The notes under the pieces: model-generated
Told to the model about the DNA's origin: nothing
What the model saw: only the letters and a program-made list of their open reading frames with translations
Databases searched by the model: none
Translations under genes and position numbers: made by a program
Shown here: one piece after another, positions 43,727-52,666 of the stretch
Numbering within the stretch: position 1 is the first letter of the stretch
How the letters are laid out: every line of letters begins with the position of its first letter
From: Lactobacillus taiwanensis DSM 21401
Lineage (GTDB): Bacteria; Bacillota; Bacilli; Lactobacillales; Lactobacillaceae
DNA: 64,000 bases
Direction: 5' to 3'
Assembly: GCF_001436695.1 (NCBI RefSeq)
Contig: NZ_AYZG01000051.1
Location: 436,387-500,386 of the forward strand

Positions 43727-43821
43727 ACCTGTTAAATACATATAGAGAGGAATTCTATTAATGCGGTGAATTAATTTTTATTAACTCACAATATATATTT
43801 AACCATAGCTAAGGACTATTG

Positions 43822-43850
43822 AAGTACCATAATTATACCTTCAAAGTACC
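43822..43850 (-). promoter_or_regulatory. Candidate ArpU-controlled late promoter
   Basis: A perfect -10 (TATAAT, 43832-43837 on the minus strand) with no consensus -35, flanked by two direct GGTACTT repeats 22 bp apart (43844-43850 and 43822-43828). It directly follows the ArpU-like gene and faces the late genes, as an activator-dependent late promoter would. Confidence 0.5.
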
Positions 43851-43851
43851 C

Positions 43852-44307
43852 TTACTTATATTTATGAAGATCAATAATGGGTTCACAGTTGTTTATCCTC
43901 TGCCAGTAATCAAAACTGTCTGCAAAATCATAAAGAGCTTTCTTACGGGTATATCCAAGCTTGTTATGTTCACAAAATAATTTTTTTTGAACTTCATCCC
44001 ATGACTGCTGATAGATAAATAACCCTAGTAAAACTTTCCTTGAATTATCAGAACAATGTGCAATAGTATCAGCAACTGCTTTAATCATTGCTTCTGCATT
44101 AAGTCCACGAATAATTGCAGCTTCATTATGATTTTCTCCATTACTGTGACCAGGAGCAGCGCTTAGTACAGGTGACTTTAAATCTAAAAGATCATGACCG
44201 CTCATTAATAGCAATCTTTCAAGATCCTTAGTTAAAAACTTAGAAACAGATTTTCTAGTTTCTTCTTCATCTAATTCTGGAAATAATCCTAAGCTCACTG
44301 TACCCAC
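43852..44307 (-). CDS. ArpU-family phage late transcription regulator
   Basis: 151 residues, with a C-terminal sigma-70 region-4-like helix-turn-helix (SWDEVQKKLFCEHNKLGYTRKKALYDF). ArpU-type proteins switch on late genes in Gram-positive phages. It is the last gene of the early block, immediately before the candidate late promoter. Confidence 0.8.
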   Translation of the reverse strand: MGTVSLGLFPELDEEETRKSVSKFLTKDLERLLLMSGHDLLDLKSPVLSAAPGHSNGENHNEAAIIRGLNAEAMIKAVADTIAHCSDNSRKVLLGLFIYQQSWDEVQKKLFCEHNKLGYTRKKALYDFADSFDYWQRINNCEPIIDLHKYK

Positions 44308-44321
44308 TCCTATATAACAAA

Positions 44322-44660
44322 CTAATCATAGCCGTATCCGACTAAACCACCATCAACAATCATTAAAGCATCTTTCACTGACCTAGCAATTCCATGAATC
44401 ACATTGTGCGATTGTAAAAACTCATGAAAACGTAACTGATCTTTACGAGGTTTTCCCGTTTCAGATTTAACCTCAATCATAAAAATCTGGTTATCTACCC
44501 AACGATATCCCATTAAATCAGGGAATCCCTGAGGTAGTCCCGTATCAAACCAGCGTTTATCAATCGTTTGAACTTTCCCCACGTTTGTACGAAACACACT
44601 ACATTTGTGCTGTGATAATGCAACCTGAATTAATTTTTGAATTTCATGTTCACTTGCCAT
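44322..44660 (-). CDS. VRR-NUC domain nuclease
   Basis: 112 residues, a small PD-(D/E)XK nuclease with GFPDLMGY and IEVKSETGKPRKDQ holding the D and E-x-K residues, and an upstream E in the first helix. Likely a structure-selective (flap or Holliday-junction) nuclease for phage replication or recombination. Overlaps the next upstream frame by 11 bases. Confidence 0.9.
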   Translation of the reverse strand: MASEHEIQKLIQVALSQHKCSVFRTNVGKVQTIDKRWFDTGLPQGFPDLMGYRWVDNQIFMIEVKSETGKPRKDQLRFHEFLQSHNVIHGIARSVKDALMIVDGGLVGYGYD

Positions 44661-44835
44661 TATGTACCACCAATTCTCTAGGAGGATTATAAGTTAGTCT
44701 TCCACACTTTTTACATTTGTAATAAGTAATAAATTCTAGAAAATACGGTACTGAATGACAGACATATTCATGATGACAAAATATCTTTTTAACTGAATTA
44801 CGCCATTTAAAAAATGTATCTGTAATCATTTCCAC
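44650..44835 (-). CDS. Small zinc-ribbon-like phage protein
   Basis: 61 residues from a GTG at 44835, with a C-H-H-C cluster and a CKKC pair that could bind zinc. Not recognised. Overlaps both neighbours (10-11 bases). Confidence 0.55.
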   Translation of the reverse strand: MEMITDTFFKWRNSVKKIFCHHEYVCHSVPYFLEFITYYKCKKCGRLTYNPPRELVVHNGK

Positions 44836-44984
44836 TTCACCACCACTGTTTTTAGAAGACCTTTATTATCATATCCAAAATCATAATCGACAATTGTAAT
44901 TTCTTTATGTAGATTTACCCAGTCGTTAATGTCTTTAATAAATTCATCTATATGATTATTACATTCAAAAACAAATAATTTCAT
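44826..44984 (-). CDS. 52-residue phage protein of unknown function
   Basis: Starts at ATG 44984, which shares a base with the preceding stop (TAATG), and overlaps the next gene by 10 bases. The sequence (MKLFVFECNNHIDEFIKDIN and on) is acidic and soluble. Not recognised; the coupling at both ends supports translation. Confidence 0.6.
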   Translation of the reverse strand: MKLFVFECNNHIDEFIKDINDWVNLHKEITIVDYDFGYDNKGLLKTVVVKWK

Positions 44985-45181
44985 TATTTTTTCTCACTTT
45001 CTTGAGTTAATAATTCTGTTTGACTAGCTTCAAGGTTAACCATTACCATCCCTTCACTAATCTCATTAAGTCTATCTAGTGATACATCATTCGTATCAGC
45101 AGTAATTTGAAGGGTTACCTCCCCCCCTGATGTCTTAAATGACTTGATGTTTCCTTTAAAAATAATTACTTTTCCTTGCAT
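44984..45181 (-). CDS. Small phage protein, beta-rich (65 aa)
   Basis: An OB-like or beta-rich small protein (KVIIFKGNIKSFKTSGGEVTLQI). Not recognised. Spaced 2 bases from the upstream gene and coupled to the downstream frame. Confidence 0.55.
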   Translation of the reverse strand: MQGKVIIFKGNIKSFKTSGGEVTLQITADTNDVSLDRLNEISEGMVMVNLEASQTELLTQESEKK

Positions 45182-45183
45182 GA

Positions 45184-45417
45184 TTAATCCTCCATTAAAT
45201 AAACATTACTGTGTTTTTGTAGTTCGCCTAAAAGCTCAGGAATTGAGTCGCAACAAATTAACCCATCGTCATCTGTAATTCCTTTACCATTTTCTAAGTT
45301 AATAGCACAGTACTCGTCATCGTCCAAAGAAGTTAAGATAACTTCATGTGAAAATCGAGATTCTATTTTTAATAAAAGATGATCTCCAACATCTGGCATT
45401 TTAAATTTAGTCTTCAT
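45184..45417 (-). CDS. Small acidic phage protein (77 aa)
   Basis: Soluble, acidic, beta-rich; not recognised. Lies in the row of small genes between the replication origin and ArpU. Confidence 0.55.
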   Translation of the reverse strand: MKTKFKMPDVGDHLLLKIESRFSHEVILTSLDDDEYCAINLENGKGITDDDGLICCDSIPELLGELQKHSNVYLMED

Positions 45418-45426
45418 TTACCAACC

Positions 45427-45609
45427 TCAATAACTAAAAACTATATAAAACATAAGCATAAATACTATTGAGCCTAGCCAAAACGATGTTACCGTTTGTA
45501 AGTTTTTATTATCTGAATGTTCAGAATTATATCCAGCCCATATCAATGAGATAAGTAATAGAAAACCTAGTATTACTTTTGCATCGCTTAGCGTCATTTT
45601 CATGTTCAT
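45427..45609 (-). CDS. Small phage membrane protein (60 aa)
   Basis: Two hydrophobic segments (about 10-26 and 43-60) joined by a polar loop. Not recognised. First gene after the origin region. Confidence 0.55.
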   Translation of the reverse strand: MNMKMTLSDAKVILGFLLLISLIWAGYNSEHSDNKNLQTVTSFWLGSIVFMLMFYIVFSY

Positions 45610-45896
45610 AATTTTTCCTCGGAAAAGTGACAGTCGAGGGTACAGTAAAAAGATTAACTGTCACCTCAATTAATTCTTACAGCCACAAGAGATTTAAAGC
45701 TTTAAATGTTAAAAAGTGACAGTAACTTTTTAAAAACTTTTTATAGGCTCTATACCCCTATATATTTATATATATTATTTATTTACTTTTATTAGATATT
45801 TACTGTAGTAGTGTCACCAACTGACTTAACCATGCACTATGTAAGTGTTTTGGAAGGTGACAGTAACTGTCAGCTAACTAACATTACTGTCACTAC
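45610..45896. other. Candidate phage replication origin with iteron-like repeats
   Basis: Six copies of GTGACAGT in both orientations: direct at 45627, 45716 and 45857; inverted (ACTGTCAC, or ACTGTCA) at 45657, 45866 and 45886. Two of them form a palindrome TGACAGTAACTGTCA at 45858-45872. Between them lies an extremely AT-rich stretch (about 45721-45805), a likely unwinding element. It sits right after the helicase gene, a common place for phage origins. Confidence 0.65.
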
Positions 45897-47197
45897 TTTT
45901 GGAATCCTCTAATAGCTTTTCCATTAATTTTCTTTCGAGCACCAACTTCATATCCTAAATGTTCCATATAATAACGAATATCACGAGTTTCTTTCGTGTT
46001 TCTACTTAACGCATTTTCATCTGCAAACAGTTTGAAAGCTAAATCATTGTTTGAAATAAAATCAGTATTTTTAAATTCATTTTCAAGTACTGTATTAAGT
46101 TCATCTTCAAGACCAGAAGTATAACGAAATTGCTTTCTATTTTCTTTAAGTAATTCTTGTTGATGTTCACTGAGTAAGAATGGATCGTTAATACTCTTAT
46201 ACAGATGAACTGCTTCACCCCATACTTGTTGTACGTACTCATCAGATAAATCTGTAATGGGTGATTTCGTTTGCCGTTTTCCATTAGCGAAAATTGAAAT
46301 AAATCTTCTATCACCTGATCTGTCTTTTAAGTGACGAACTTCATTAGTAGTTCTCGCTAAGACAAATTTCTTTAAGAAAGTTTCTGACTTACGTGCATAA
46401 GCTTTACGGTATTCAAAGCTTTGCATAGTGATGAATTTTTTAATTTCTTCAAAGCTAGCTGAATTACTTGCTGTCATTTCATCATCATTGACAATTAGTG
46501 CATTCTTCATAACTTCAAAGTCATCTTTATTGCTGAAAGTATTAAATTGATCGGTATATAGCCCAAGTGGTGCTAATTTTTGAAGTAGTGAAGTTTTACC
46601 TACACCTTGACCACCTACTAAATCAAGTACAAAGTCAAACTTAGTTTTAGGATTAAAAGCCTTGGCCACTGCTCCCATAAACCACAATTCCGTAATTAAG
46701 AAAGTCGTTTCATCATATGGTGCTCCCAGATACTCAACAAATAATTTATCAAGCCGCTCTTTTTTATCCCATTTAACATAAGCTTCATTCATGTAATCAA
46801 TAACCGGATTATATGAATCCATATAAGCAACATTAGTAATTGCTTGATCAATAACATTATTTTTAAAACTTGCACCATCATATTTTGAAGACGATTCAAT
46901 ATAAAGTTCAATGGAGTTAATTGCCTGATCGGTATATTGACCTTTGCTAATCGTAATTAATCCTAGTTGCGTTTTGATCTTGGTATCTCTAACAACATCG
47001 ATTTCTTGTGTAAACTCATTAAACCTAAATAGATCTTTTAAGTTAGGATCTGTTTTAAGAATTAAGACAACGTTTTTAACAGAGGTCGTTCGCAAAACAC
47101 CAGCAGTAGTTCTTTCAAAAATTGACTTCTTATTTTCGCTAACTTTAAGCTTTTCAGCTTCTTCTTTATTTAAGTTCAGAACCTTTTTGTCTGTCAC
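45893..47197 (-). CDS. VapE/D5-like replicative helicase
   Basis: 434 residues of the virulence-associated E (VirE) helicase family, with Walker A GGQGVGKT (195-202) and the following LIVNDDEMTAS Walker B. Works with the Prim-Pol protein encoded immediately upstream (4-base overlap) to unwind and prime at the phage origin. Its stop codon overlaps the last origin repeat. Confidence 0.9.
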   Translation of the reverse strand: MTDKKVLNLNKEEAEKLKVSENKKSIFERTTAGVLRTTSVKNVVLILKTDPNLKDLFRFNEFTQEIDVVRDTKIKTQLGLITISKGQYTDQAINSIELYIESSSKYDGASFKNNVIDQAITNVAYMDSYNPVIDYMNEAYVKWDKKERLDKLFVEYLGAPYDETTFLITELWFMGAVAKAFNPKTKFDFVLDLVGGQGVGKTSLLQKLAPLGLYTDQFNTFSNKDDFEVMKNALIVNDDEMTASNSASFEEIKKFITMQSFEYRKAYARKSETFLKKFVLARTTNEVRHLKDRSGDRRFISIFANGKRQTKSPITDLSDEYVQQVWGEAVHLYKSINDPFLLSEHQQELLKENRKQFRYTSGLEDELNTVLENEFKNTDFISNNDLAFKLFADENALSRNTKETRDIRYYMEHLGYEVGARKKINGKAIRGFQK

Positions 47198-47994
47198 GAA
47201 ATACCCCTCTTTCTATTTTCTTTTTCAATCATCGAATTAACAGTTCTTTCTACCTCATTTATTGGTAATGGATCGGAAGAATTATCATTTGCTATCATCG
47301 CTAATTTAGCTGCTGCATAAGGATCCACATTCCGCATAAGTAAGCCACCCATAAAACTTGTCAAATTGTCATTACGTTTACCTTTATCACCAAGGCCTTG
47401 AACGATAGTTTCAAAAAGATCTGTTGTCTTAGTACGTCTTCGCATTCCTTGCAGAACTTCGGCAACTAAAGTAGGTGGCATATCTTTTTGCTTGTCTTTT
47501 ATCAGATCAAGCAACCCCTGCGGGGGTGCTTTCATTGGTGCATTGTTAAGCCATCGATACTTCTTATCGCCTAAACTACTAGGCGCTACAACAACATAGT
47601 TATTTTCGTGAGCTTTAAGATCAACGCTCGGTAAGATACCAATGTTTTGACTAATTTTCATATCTTTAGGTTTGGCAAAGAAGAAATGAAAACCATTGTG
47701 TGCTGTTCTTTCTGTAAGAGTATCTTCAAACCATTCATCATGATTTAGTTTTTTGATTGATTCCATACCATCTACTTCACCAGAGTGACGATCAACATCA
47801 ATAACGAAAAACTTATCAGTTTTAAGTGCAATATTTGCCAGAGGATATTTTTGCCAAATCTTTCTTATTTCATCAGGAGTAAGAGGTGGCTTACCTGCAA
47901 ATTTAATCAGCGGTTTCTTACTCTGACCAATCGGAATTACACTGAAGCCACGATTTGCATAACTCACTGCATAATTTACTAAGTTAACTAGCAT
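47194..47994 (-). CDS. Prim-Pol type DNA primase/polymerase
   Basis: 266 residues of the bifunctional primase-polymerase N-terminal family: SYANRGFSVIPIGQSKKPLIKF, then FVIDVDRHSG with the catalytic acidic pair, then H in AHNGFHFFF. The C-terminal part is a PriCT-like helical domain. Makes primers for phage replication with the adjacent helicase. Confidence 0.9.
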   Translation of the reverse strand: MLVNLVNYAVSYANRGFSVIPIGQSKKPLIKFAGKPPLTPDEIRKIWQKYPLANIALKTDKFFVIDVDRHSGEVDGMESIKKLNHDEWFEDTLTERTAHNGFHFFFAKPKDMKISQNIGILPSVDLKAHENNYVVVAPSSLGDKKYRWLNNAPMKAPPQGLLDLIKDKQKDMPPTLVAEVLQGMRRRTKTTDLFETIVQGLGDKGKRNDNLTSFMGGLLMRNVDPYAAAKLAMIANDNSSDPLPINEVERTVNSMIEKENRKRGIS

Positions 47995-47996
47995 AG

Positions 47997-48305
47997 TTAG
48001 AATTCGTAGTCAGTGGAATCAACATTATAATCAATTTTTACCTTAGGCTTTGGTAATTTAATAATTGATTTAATTGCATTTTTCTTAACTTCCCAATCTG
48101 TCCAAATTGGATCTGTTCCGCACCCTGGATACCATAAGCCATTTCCGTGTTCCTTATTGATAGCAGTAGGAAAAATTAAAAAATCTTCTCTATGAGCTAT
48201 ACGCATATAATCATGTACATCATCAACAGAAAAACTAGTATAAAGTGGATAAACTTTACTCCCTAAGACAACCATAATTTCTGTTTTTGGATATTTGATT
48301 TCCAT
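47997..48305 (-). CDS. Phage protein of unknown function (102 aa)
   Basis: Soluble, with a WYPGCGTDPIWTDWEV stretch. Not recognised. Sits between DUF669 and the primase in the replication operon, spaced by 2 bases from the primase. Confidence 0.55.
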   Translation of the reverse strand: MEIKYPKTEIMVVLGSKVYPLYTSFSVDDVHDYMRIAHREDFLIFPTAINKEHGNGLWYPGCGTDPIWTDWEVKKNAIKSIIKLPKPKVKIDYNVDSTDYEF

Positions 48306-48319
48306 TATTCAATTCCTCC

Positions 48320-48907
48320 TTATTTTCCAAATGGTAAATCATCATCTGTAATCTCCATGCCAGTAGCTGCATCTTTAAAAGGATCTTCAACACTAGCAGT
48401 AGTAGGTTGTTCAGCTTCTTCAAACTTGTAGTTACGCCAAGGGTTATCTGGATCTTTCTTATTAGGACTTGACTTAATTGTTAGTTTAAGCAACTTACCA
48501 ATAACGCCAGCTTCACGAAACTCATTTTGAATCATCTCGTAATCTTCACTTTCGTTAGCACCCATAAAAACTTTATCAGGTACATCAAAGCCAACCATAG
48601 CGCCAATTTTTTGAACCATTTTGATACTTCGAGCGAGAACTGATTCTGGCATTGGATCACCATTTGACTTTTTAGATGCAAGAATTGGAGTGATATGTTC
48701 TTGACGACCAGCTTGTTCTCCAGTTACTACATCAAAAGAAAATCTTACAAAATCAGTTCCGCTTTTTTCCCAAACACCATGATTAACTCCACTTAAAGTA
48801 ACGGTATAAGTTCCATCTGGAATTGACTGAAATCCAGAGCTGATATCATCTTTTTTAGGATCGTACTTTTCACTTTTAACCTTATTTAATGCTTCTAATA
48901 ATCCCAT
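48320..48907 (-). CDS. DUF669 protein, probable ssDNA-binding replication protein
   Basis: 195 residues of the DUF669 phage family. It has an OB-like central region (GTYTVTLSGVNHGVWEKSG ...) and ends DDDLPFGK, very close to the acidic DDDIPF tip with which SSB proteins recruit partners. Located between the AAA ATPase and the primase, so an SSB-like role is likely. Confidence 0.8.
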   Translation of the reverse strand: MGLLEALNKVKSEKYDPKKDDISSGFQSIPDGTYTVTLSGVNHGVWEKSGTDFVRFSFDVVTGEQAGRQEHITPILASKKSNGDPMPESVLARSIKMVQKIGAMVGFDVPDKVFMGANESEDYEMIQNEFREAGVIGKLLKLTIKSSPNKKDPDNPWRNYKFEEAEQPTTASVEDPFKDAATGMEITDDDLPFGK

Positions 48908-49674
48908 TACTTACTCTCCTTCTTTTTATTCTCTTTATATTGCTTTAAAACTTCATCACTAAACATTCCTTGACAACTAAGCAGTAGATCTAATACTCGT
49001 TTGTTAGTAATGTTTTCTGGTAAATATTTAGTTCTGGCTGCCTTTACTTCTCGCATGTAAGTAATATTTTGACCAGCTCCAACTTTTGAAGTTCTAATAA
49101 CTAGATCACAGTTTCCATTGACCATGTTGTAGTACTTGTCCTTTAGAGACTGTCTGTAAGTTGTAATACCTGTATTTTCATCTGTGGTACTGATTTCACG
49201 ACTAATATAAATTACATTCATCGGTAGGGCTTTAAGATCCATAACGAATTGTTGAAGAGCTGTGTTAAACATTGCATAGCCTTTACCATATGCAATATCT
49301 GATAAAGCTTGAACACCGGCATCAATACAAATTGCTTGCTCAATCATTACACAGATATCATCAATTACGTCAACGACAATTGTCTGAAAACGTTGGTCAG
49401 CTGGTCGTTTAGGATTTTCAACTTGAAGTGCTGTAATAATATCGTCAAGTTGTTTAATTGCTGATTGTTGTAACTTCCCGTTCTTATCTCTAATGTTTCT
49501 AATCTGGATACTTGGAGCTTGTCCTTGTTCTGAGTTCCCATCAGTATTAAGTACTAATGGATTAGGAAAATAACTCGCAAAGTATGACTTTCCTGACATT
49601 GTTTCACCCCAAATAAAGAAGTTGTGGGGTTGTGATTTAGGTTTTAGGGTTGCTACTTTTGGTAATGTAAGCAT
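48907..49674 (-). CDS. Phage AAA/RecA-like ATPase (Sak4-type, AAA_24)
   Basis: 255 residues with Walker A GETMSGKS (23-30), Walker B VVDVID and a RecA-like core. Proteins of this type next to an SSB act in single-strand annealing recombination. Shares one base with the DUF669 start. Confidence 0.82.
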   Translation of the reverse strand: MLTLPKVATLKPKSQPHNFFIWGETMSGKSYFASYFPNPLVLNTDGNSEQGQAPSIQIRNIRDKNGKLQQSAIKQLDDIITALQVENPKRPADQRFQTIVVDVIDDICVMIEQAICIDAGVQALSDIAYGKGYAMFNTALQQFVMDLKALPMNVIYISREISTTDENTGITTYRQSLKDKYYNMVNGNCDLVIRTSKVGAGQNITYMREVKAARTKYLPENITNKRVLDLLLSCQGMFSDEVLKQYKENKKKESK

Positions 49675-49677
49675 GTT

Positions 49678-50037
49678 TTATTTCTCCTCCTTGTAAGTAA
49701 TAATGGTCGTTACGTCATCTAAAGCTCCAAAATGCTCTATCTTGATAACATCATGTTTTCTAGTAAAATCGTTAATTTCTGAATCATTTGAAACGTATTC
49801 AAAGGTCTTTTGTTTAATTGTGCTTAGTTTATCTTCATAAATAATCAGTACACTTTCATCGTGATCAGTGTCAGACATCTCTTGGTTTGCTGCCATTGAT
49901 ATAGAATTAGAATATTTAATATCAATTACTTCTTTATCAGCAATAAATTTATTAATTTGATCTTCTAAAATAGGGATTTTTCCTTTTCGATCGTCCCAAC
50001 CACGCCAGTCTACTTGGTGCATAATTTTAACTTTCAT
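49678..50037 (-). CDS. Cse60-like small phage protein
   Basis: 119 residues resembling the small Cse60 family (first found in Bacillus sporulation; common in phages, function unknown): an N-terminal strand, then INKFIADKEVIDIKYSNS. Assignment tentative. Confidence 0.5.
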   Translation of the reverse strand: MKVKIMHQVDWRGWDDRKGKIPILEDQINKFIADKEVIDIKYSNSISMAANQEMSDTDHDESVLIIYEDKLSTIKQKTFEYVSNDSEINDFTRKHDVIKIEHFGALDDVTTIITYKEEK

Positions 50038-50051
50038 GTGAAATCTCCTTC

Positions 50052-50219
50052 TTAATCTGCACTGTAATTAATTTCTAGTGTTAAATGTGATGTTCCAGTA
50101 ACTGATAGATACTTTTCAACCTTGATAGTAGGACTCCAATTTGAATCAACTTGTTTATCAAAGTTCCGTATATCTTCAATAGCACTTTCAACATTTTTAT
50201 TAACATTTTTTGCAGCCAT
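50052..50219 (-). CDS. 55-residue phage protein of unknown function
   Basis: Starts at ATG 50219, sharing a base with the helicase stop (TAATG), and ends at 50052. The N-terminal half is helical and basic, the rest beta. Not recognised. Fills the gap between the helicase and the Cse60-like gene. Confidence 0.6.
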   Translation of the reverse strand: MAAKNVNKNVESAIEDIRNFDKQVDSNWSPTIKVEKYLSVTGTSHLTLEINYSAD

Positions 50220-51605
50220 TATTTAAATATTCCTTTCTTTTTAGCCATAAAGTAAGCCCAGCCTGGCTTGTAACCATGCAACTTACCATAGGCTACTAAT
50301 TCACTCATTGACTTCAATTCACCAACTGACTTATCAACCACATTAGTCATTACTTGATCTTGAATAATTTTCTTGATGTGTTCTTTTCTAGCTTTTGTTG
50401 CTTCAACTAAATCAACATCACTCACTGGCTTAGCTTTATGAACTTTGATAGGCTTACCGCATACGGGACACTTACCATCTTTTACATCACTAGCCTTGAC
50501 TACTGCAAAACAATAATCACAAGTAACAATTGATAAACCAGGATCTTTTAGTAGTGTCTTACTCTTCTGCTTGCCGGATTTAATTGCCGTTTTCCAATCT
50601 CGGTCATCATCGGGATAACCAAATTTCTTAAAATTATTAGCGTGGTCAATGATGATGGCCGTCTTGCCTTCACGTGGATTTAAACACCTCATCGAAAATT
50701 GGAGGTACAATGCGAGTGATGCTGTCGGTCTAGCCATAATGACACAATCAACATTAGGTAGGTCCACACCTTCAGTGAATAAATTAACGTTAACCAGTAT
50801 CTTAATTTCTTGATCTCGAAATTTACGCACTGCTATATCACGTTTTTCTTTTGAAGTAGTTCCATCTACTTCGATTGCTGAAATCCCTACAGAATTAAAT
50901 TCAGTAGTTATTTTGATAGCTGAATCGATGGAATATGTATAAACTACTGCCTGCATCCCTTTAGCAATTCTTTTGTACTGCTTAACGATATGGCCAAAGA
51001 TTTTCGTACTCATCGCTTCTTGCATTGATTCCGCTGTATAATCCCCAGTACTTCCACGCTTTAATGCTTTTTCATTAAAATCACCCGGAGGTTGAAAGTA
51101 TCTAAACGGTGCTAAGAAACCTTTTTCTGTCAGCTCATGAATTGATTGGCCAACAATAATATCATCTGCAATTTGATCTAATTGTTGTCGTCCTGTTCTG
51201 TGTGGTGTAGCCGTAAACAATAACACAATAGCTTTAGGAAATTTATTCAAAATGTTTTGATAGGATTTAGCTAAAGCATGGTGGGCTTCATCCACTAGAA
51301 TCACATCAGGAACTGGCAGACTATCAACTCTCCGTGTAAGGGTCTGAACCATACCAGCAGTTAATAAGTCAGAATTTACTTCCTGATTTTTAAAAGTTTT
51401 AACTGCTTGATCTAAAACTTCACGTCTGTGAATCAGAAACATAACTCGGTTAGTTCTGACAGTGGTTCTCCTGGCAATTTCAGCCATTACTCACTGTTTT
51501 CCCCGTCCGAGGTGGGCTTTGAACGATAATTACTCGATTTTTTTTCCTCATTGAATCAATGATTTTATTAATTAAATCTGTTTGATAAGGTCTTAATTCA
51601 TACAT
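50219..51605 (-). pseudogene. DEAD/DEAH-box (SF2) helicase gene, split by a frameshift
   Basis: The N-terminal frame starts at ATG 51605 (MYELRPYQTDLINKI) and reaches the Walker A box SPPRTGKT, then runs out of frame to a TGA at 51480. The rest (MAEIARRT ... DEAHHALA, FTATPHR, and a late four-cysteine zinc motif) is in another frame from ATG 51487 to 50219. Removing one base at about 51488-51492 gives RTGKTVVMAEIARRT in one frame of about 461 residues. The two frames overlap as ATGGCTGA, so reinitiation could make both pieces, but motif I would then be on a separate 41-residue peptide. Confidence 0.8.
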
Positions 51606-51878
51606 TTAGTCACCGGTACTGAAAATCTTACTCATTAGCCCACTAATGCTCTCTTTTTTATCCATTTCATTATCGTGATAGTCATTACCTCTTACGGCAT
51701 CATGTAATAAACCATTAAGAATAATTCTGTGACCTGATTCATGATTAACAACTTCGCCTGTTTCATCGTTCAAACCTAAAATCACGAAATTCTTAACTTT
51801 ACCATTTAAGATGTCATCAAAGTGTTTTTGTAAATGTTTCTTATCTTCTGCATCTAATTTCAATTCTTTTTCAAACAT
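51606..51878 (-). CDS. Phage protein of unknown function (90 aa)
   Basis: Acidic helical protein with a NHESGHRIIL stretch. Not recognised. Directly upstream of the helicase gene, separated by one base. Confidence 0.55.
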   Translation of the reverse strand: MFEKELKLDAEDKKHLQKHFDDILNGKVKNFVILGLNDETGEVVNHESGHRIILNGLLHDAVRGNDYHDNEMDKKESISGLMSKIFSTGD

Positions 51879-51894
51879 AATTTTTTTACCTCTC

Positions 51895-52371
51895 TTACTT
51901 AATCAATGTCTTTCTATTAGTTTTTAAATGTGCACCAGTAATTTCTTTACCAGCTTTTAAATCTTCATAAAGTTTCTTCTTATCGGCTTTGATAGTCTTT
52001 TCTTCAACTACATAATCAATTGGTAGTTTTCTAAGTTCTTCAACGATGACTGAATCGCGGTAATTTCTAGGCTTAAGAATGTGGTGTTCAGTTTTAATTT
52101 CTTTCAAACCGGCATCATCAATTGCATCAGTGATGTACTGATTTAATCTATCTTTTTTATTCTTAGATACTTTGATAAATTCTCTAAGTTCAGTCATTCG
52201 CTCTTTAGCCCATTGAATTTCACTATCATACTTATCAGATAAACCAGCCGCTCCATCTAATTTTTGATCTCTTGTAAGTTCTAAGCTTTTAATCGTATCG
52301 ACTAAAACCTCAGGATCTAAGTCTTTATTTTCTATTTCTGCAATGGCGTTGTTAATTTCAAAAACATTCAT
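51895..52371 (-). CDS. Siphovirus Gp157-family protein
   Basis: 158 residues, coiled-coil N-terminus followed by a small beta domain (TEHHILKPRNYRDSVIVEE ... IKADKKKLYEDLKAGK) as in the Gp157 family, first linked with phage resistance in Streptococcus thermophilus. Part of the early operon. Confidence 0.85.
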   Translation of the reverse strand: MNVFEINNAIAEIENKDLDPEVLVDTIKSLELTRDQKLDGAAGLSDKYDSEIQWAKERMTELREFIKVSKNKKDRLNQYITDAIDDAGLKEIKTEHHILKPRNYRDSVIVEELRKLPIDYVVEEKTIKADKKKLYEDLKAGKEITGAHLKTNRKTLIK

Positions 52372-52372
52372 G

Positions 52373-52501
52373 TTATAATCCTCTTGTAAATGTATATTTA
52401 TATTGGTCGTTATCTGTTGGCGCAGGTAACGACTTTTTTTGTCCGTCTATAATTGCATTACTGTTAGCAATCAACTTATTAATAGTAGTTTTACTAAGCA
52501 C
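52373..52501 (-). CDS. 42-residue phage protein
   Basis: GTG start at 52501 with AGGAGG nine bases upstream. The stop lies one base before the Gp157 ATG. Polar protein, not recognised. Confidence 0.5.
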   Translation of the reverse strand: MLSKTTINKLIANSNAIIDGQKKSLPAPTDNDQYKYTFTRGL

Positions 52502-52516
52502 TCTGCATTACCTCCT

Positions 52517-52666
52517 TTAAATATTTGGGAAGATTGCTGTGTACATGACAAAGATTAATGCTACTAAAGCTGTACACATGACACTTAGCGTAAGAATTTC
52601 TGTTTCTCTGATTGTAAAAGAAGTACCAAGAAATTCATTAACTTTTGAATTAATCCATTTACTCAT
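52517..52666 (-). CDS. 49-residue single-span phage membrane protein
   Basis: Starts at ATG 52666 with AAGGAG upstream. One membrane segment (about 27-47) after a polar lead. Not recognised. Confidence 0.55.
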   Translation of the reverse strand: MSKWINSKVNEFLGTSFTIRETEILTLSVMCTALVALIFVMYTAIFPNI

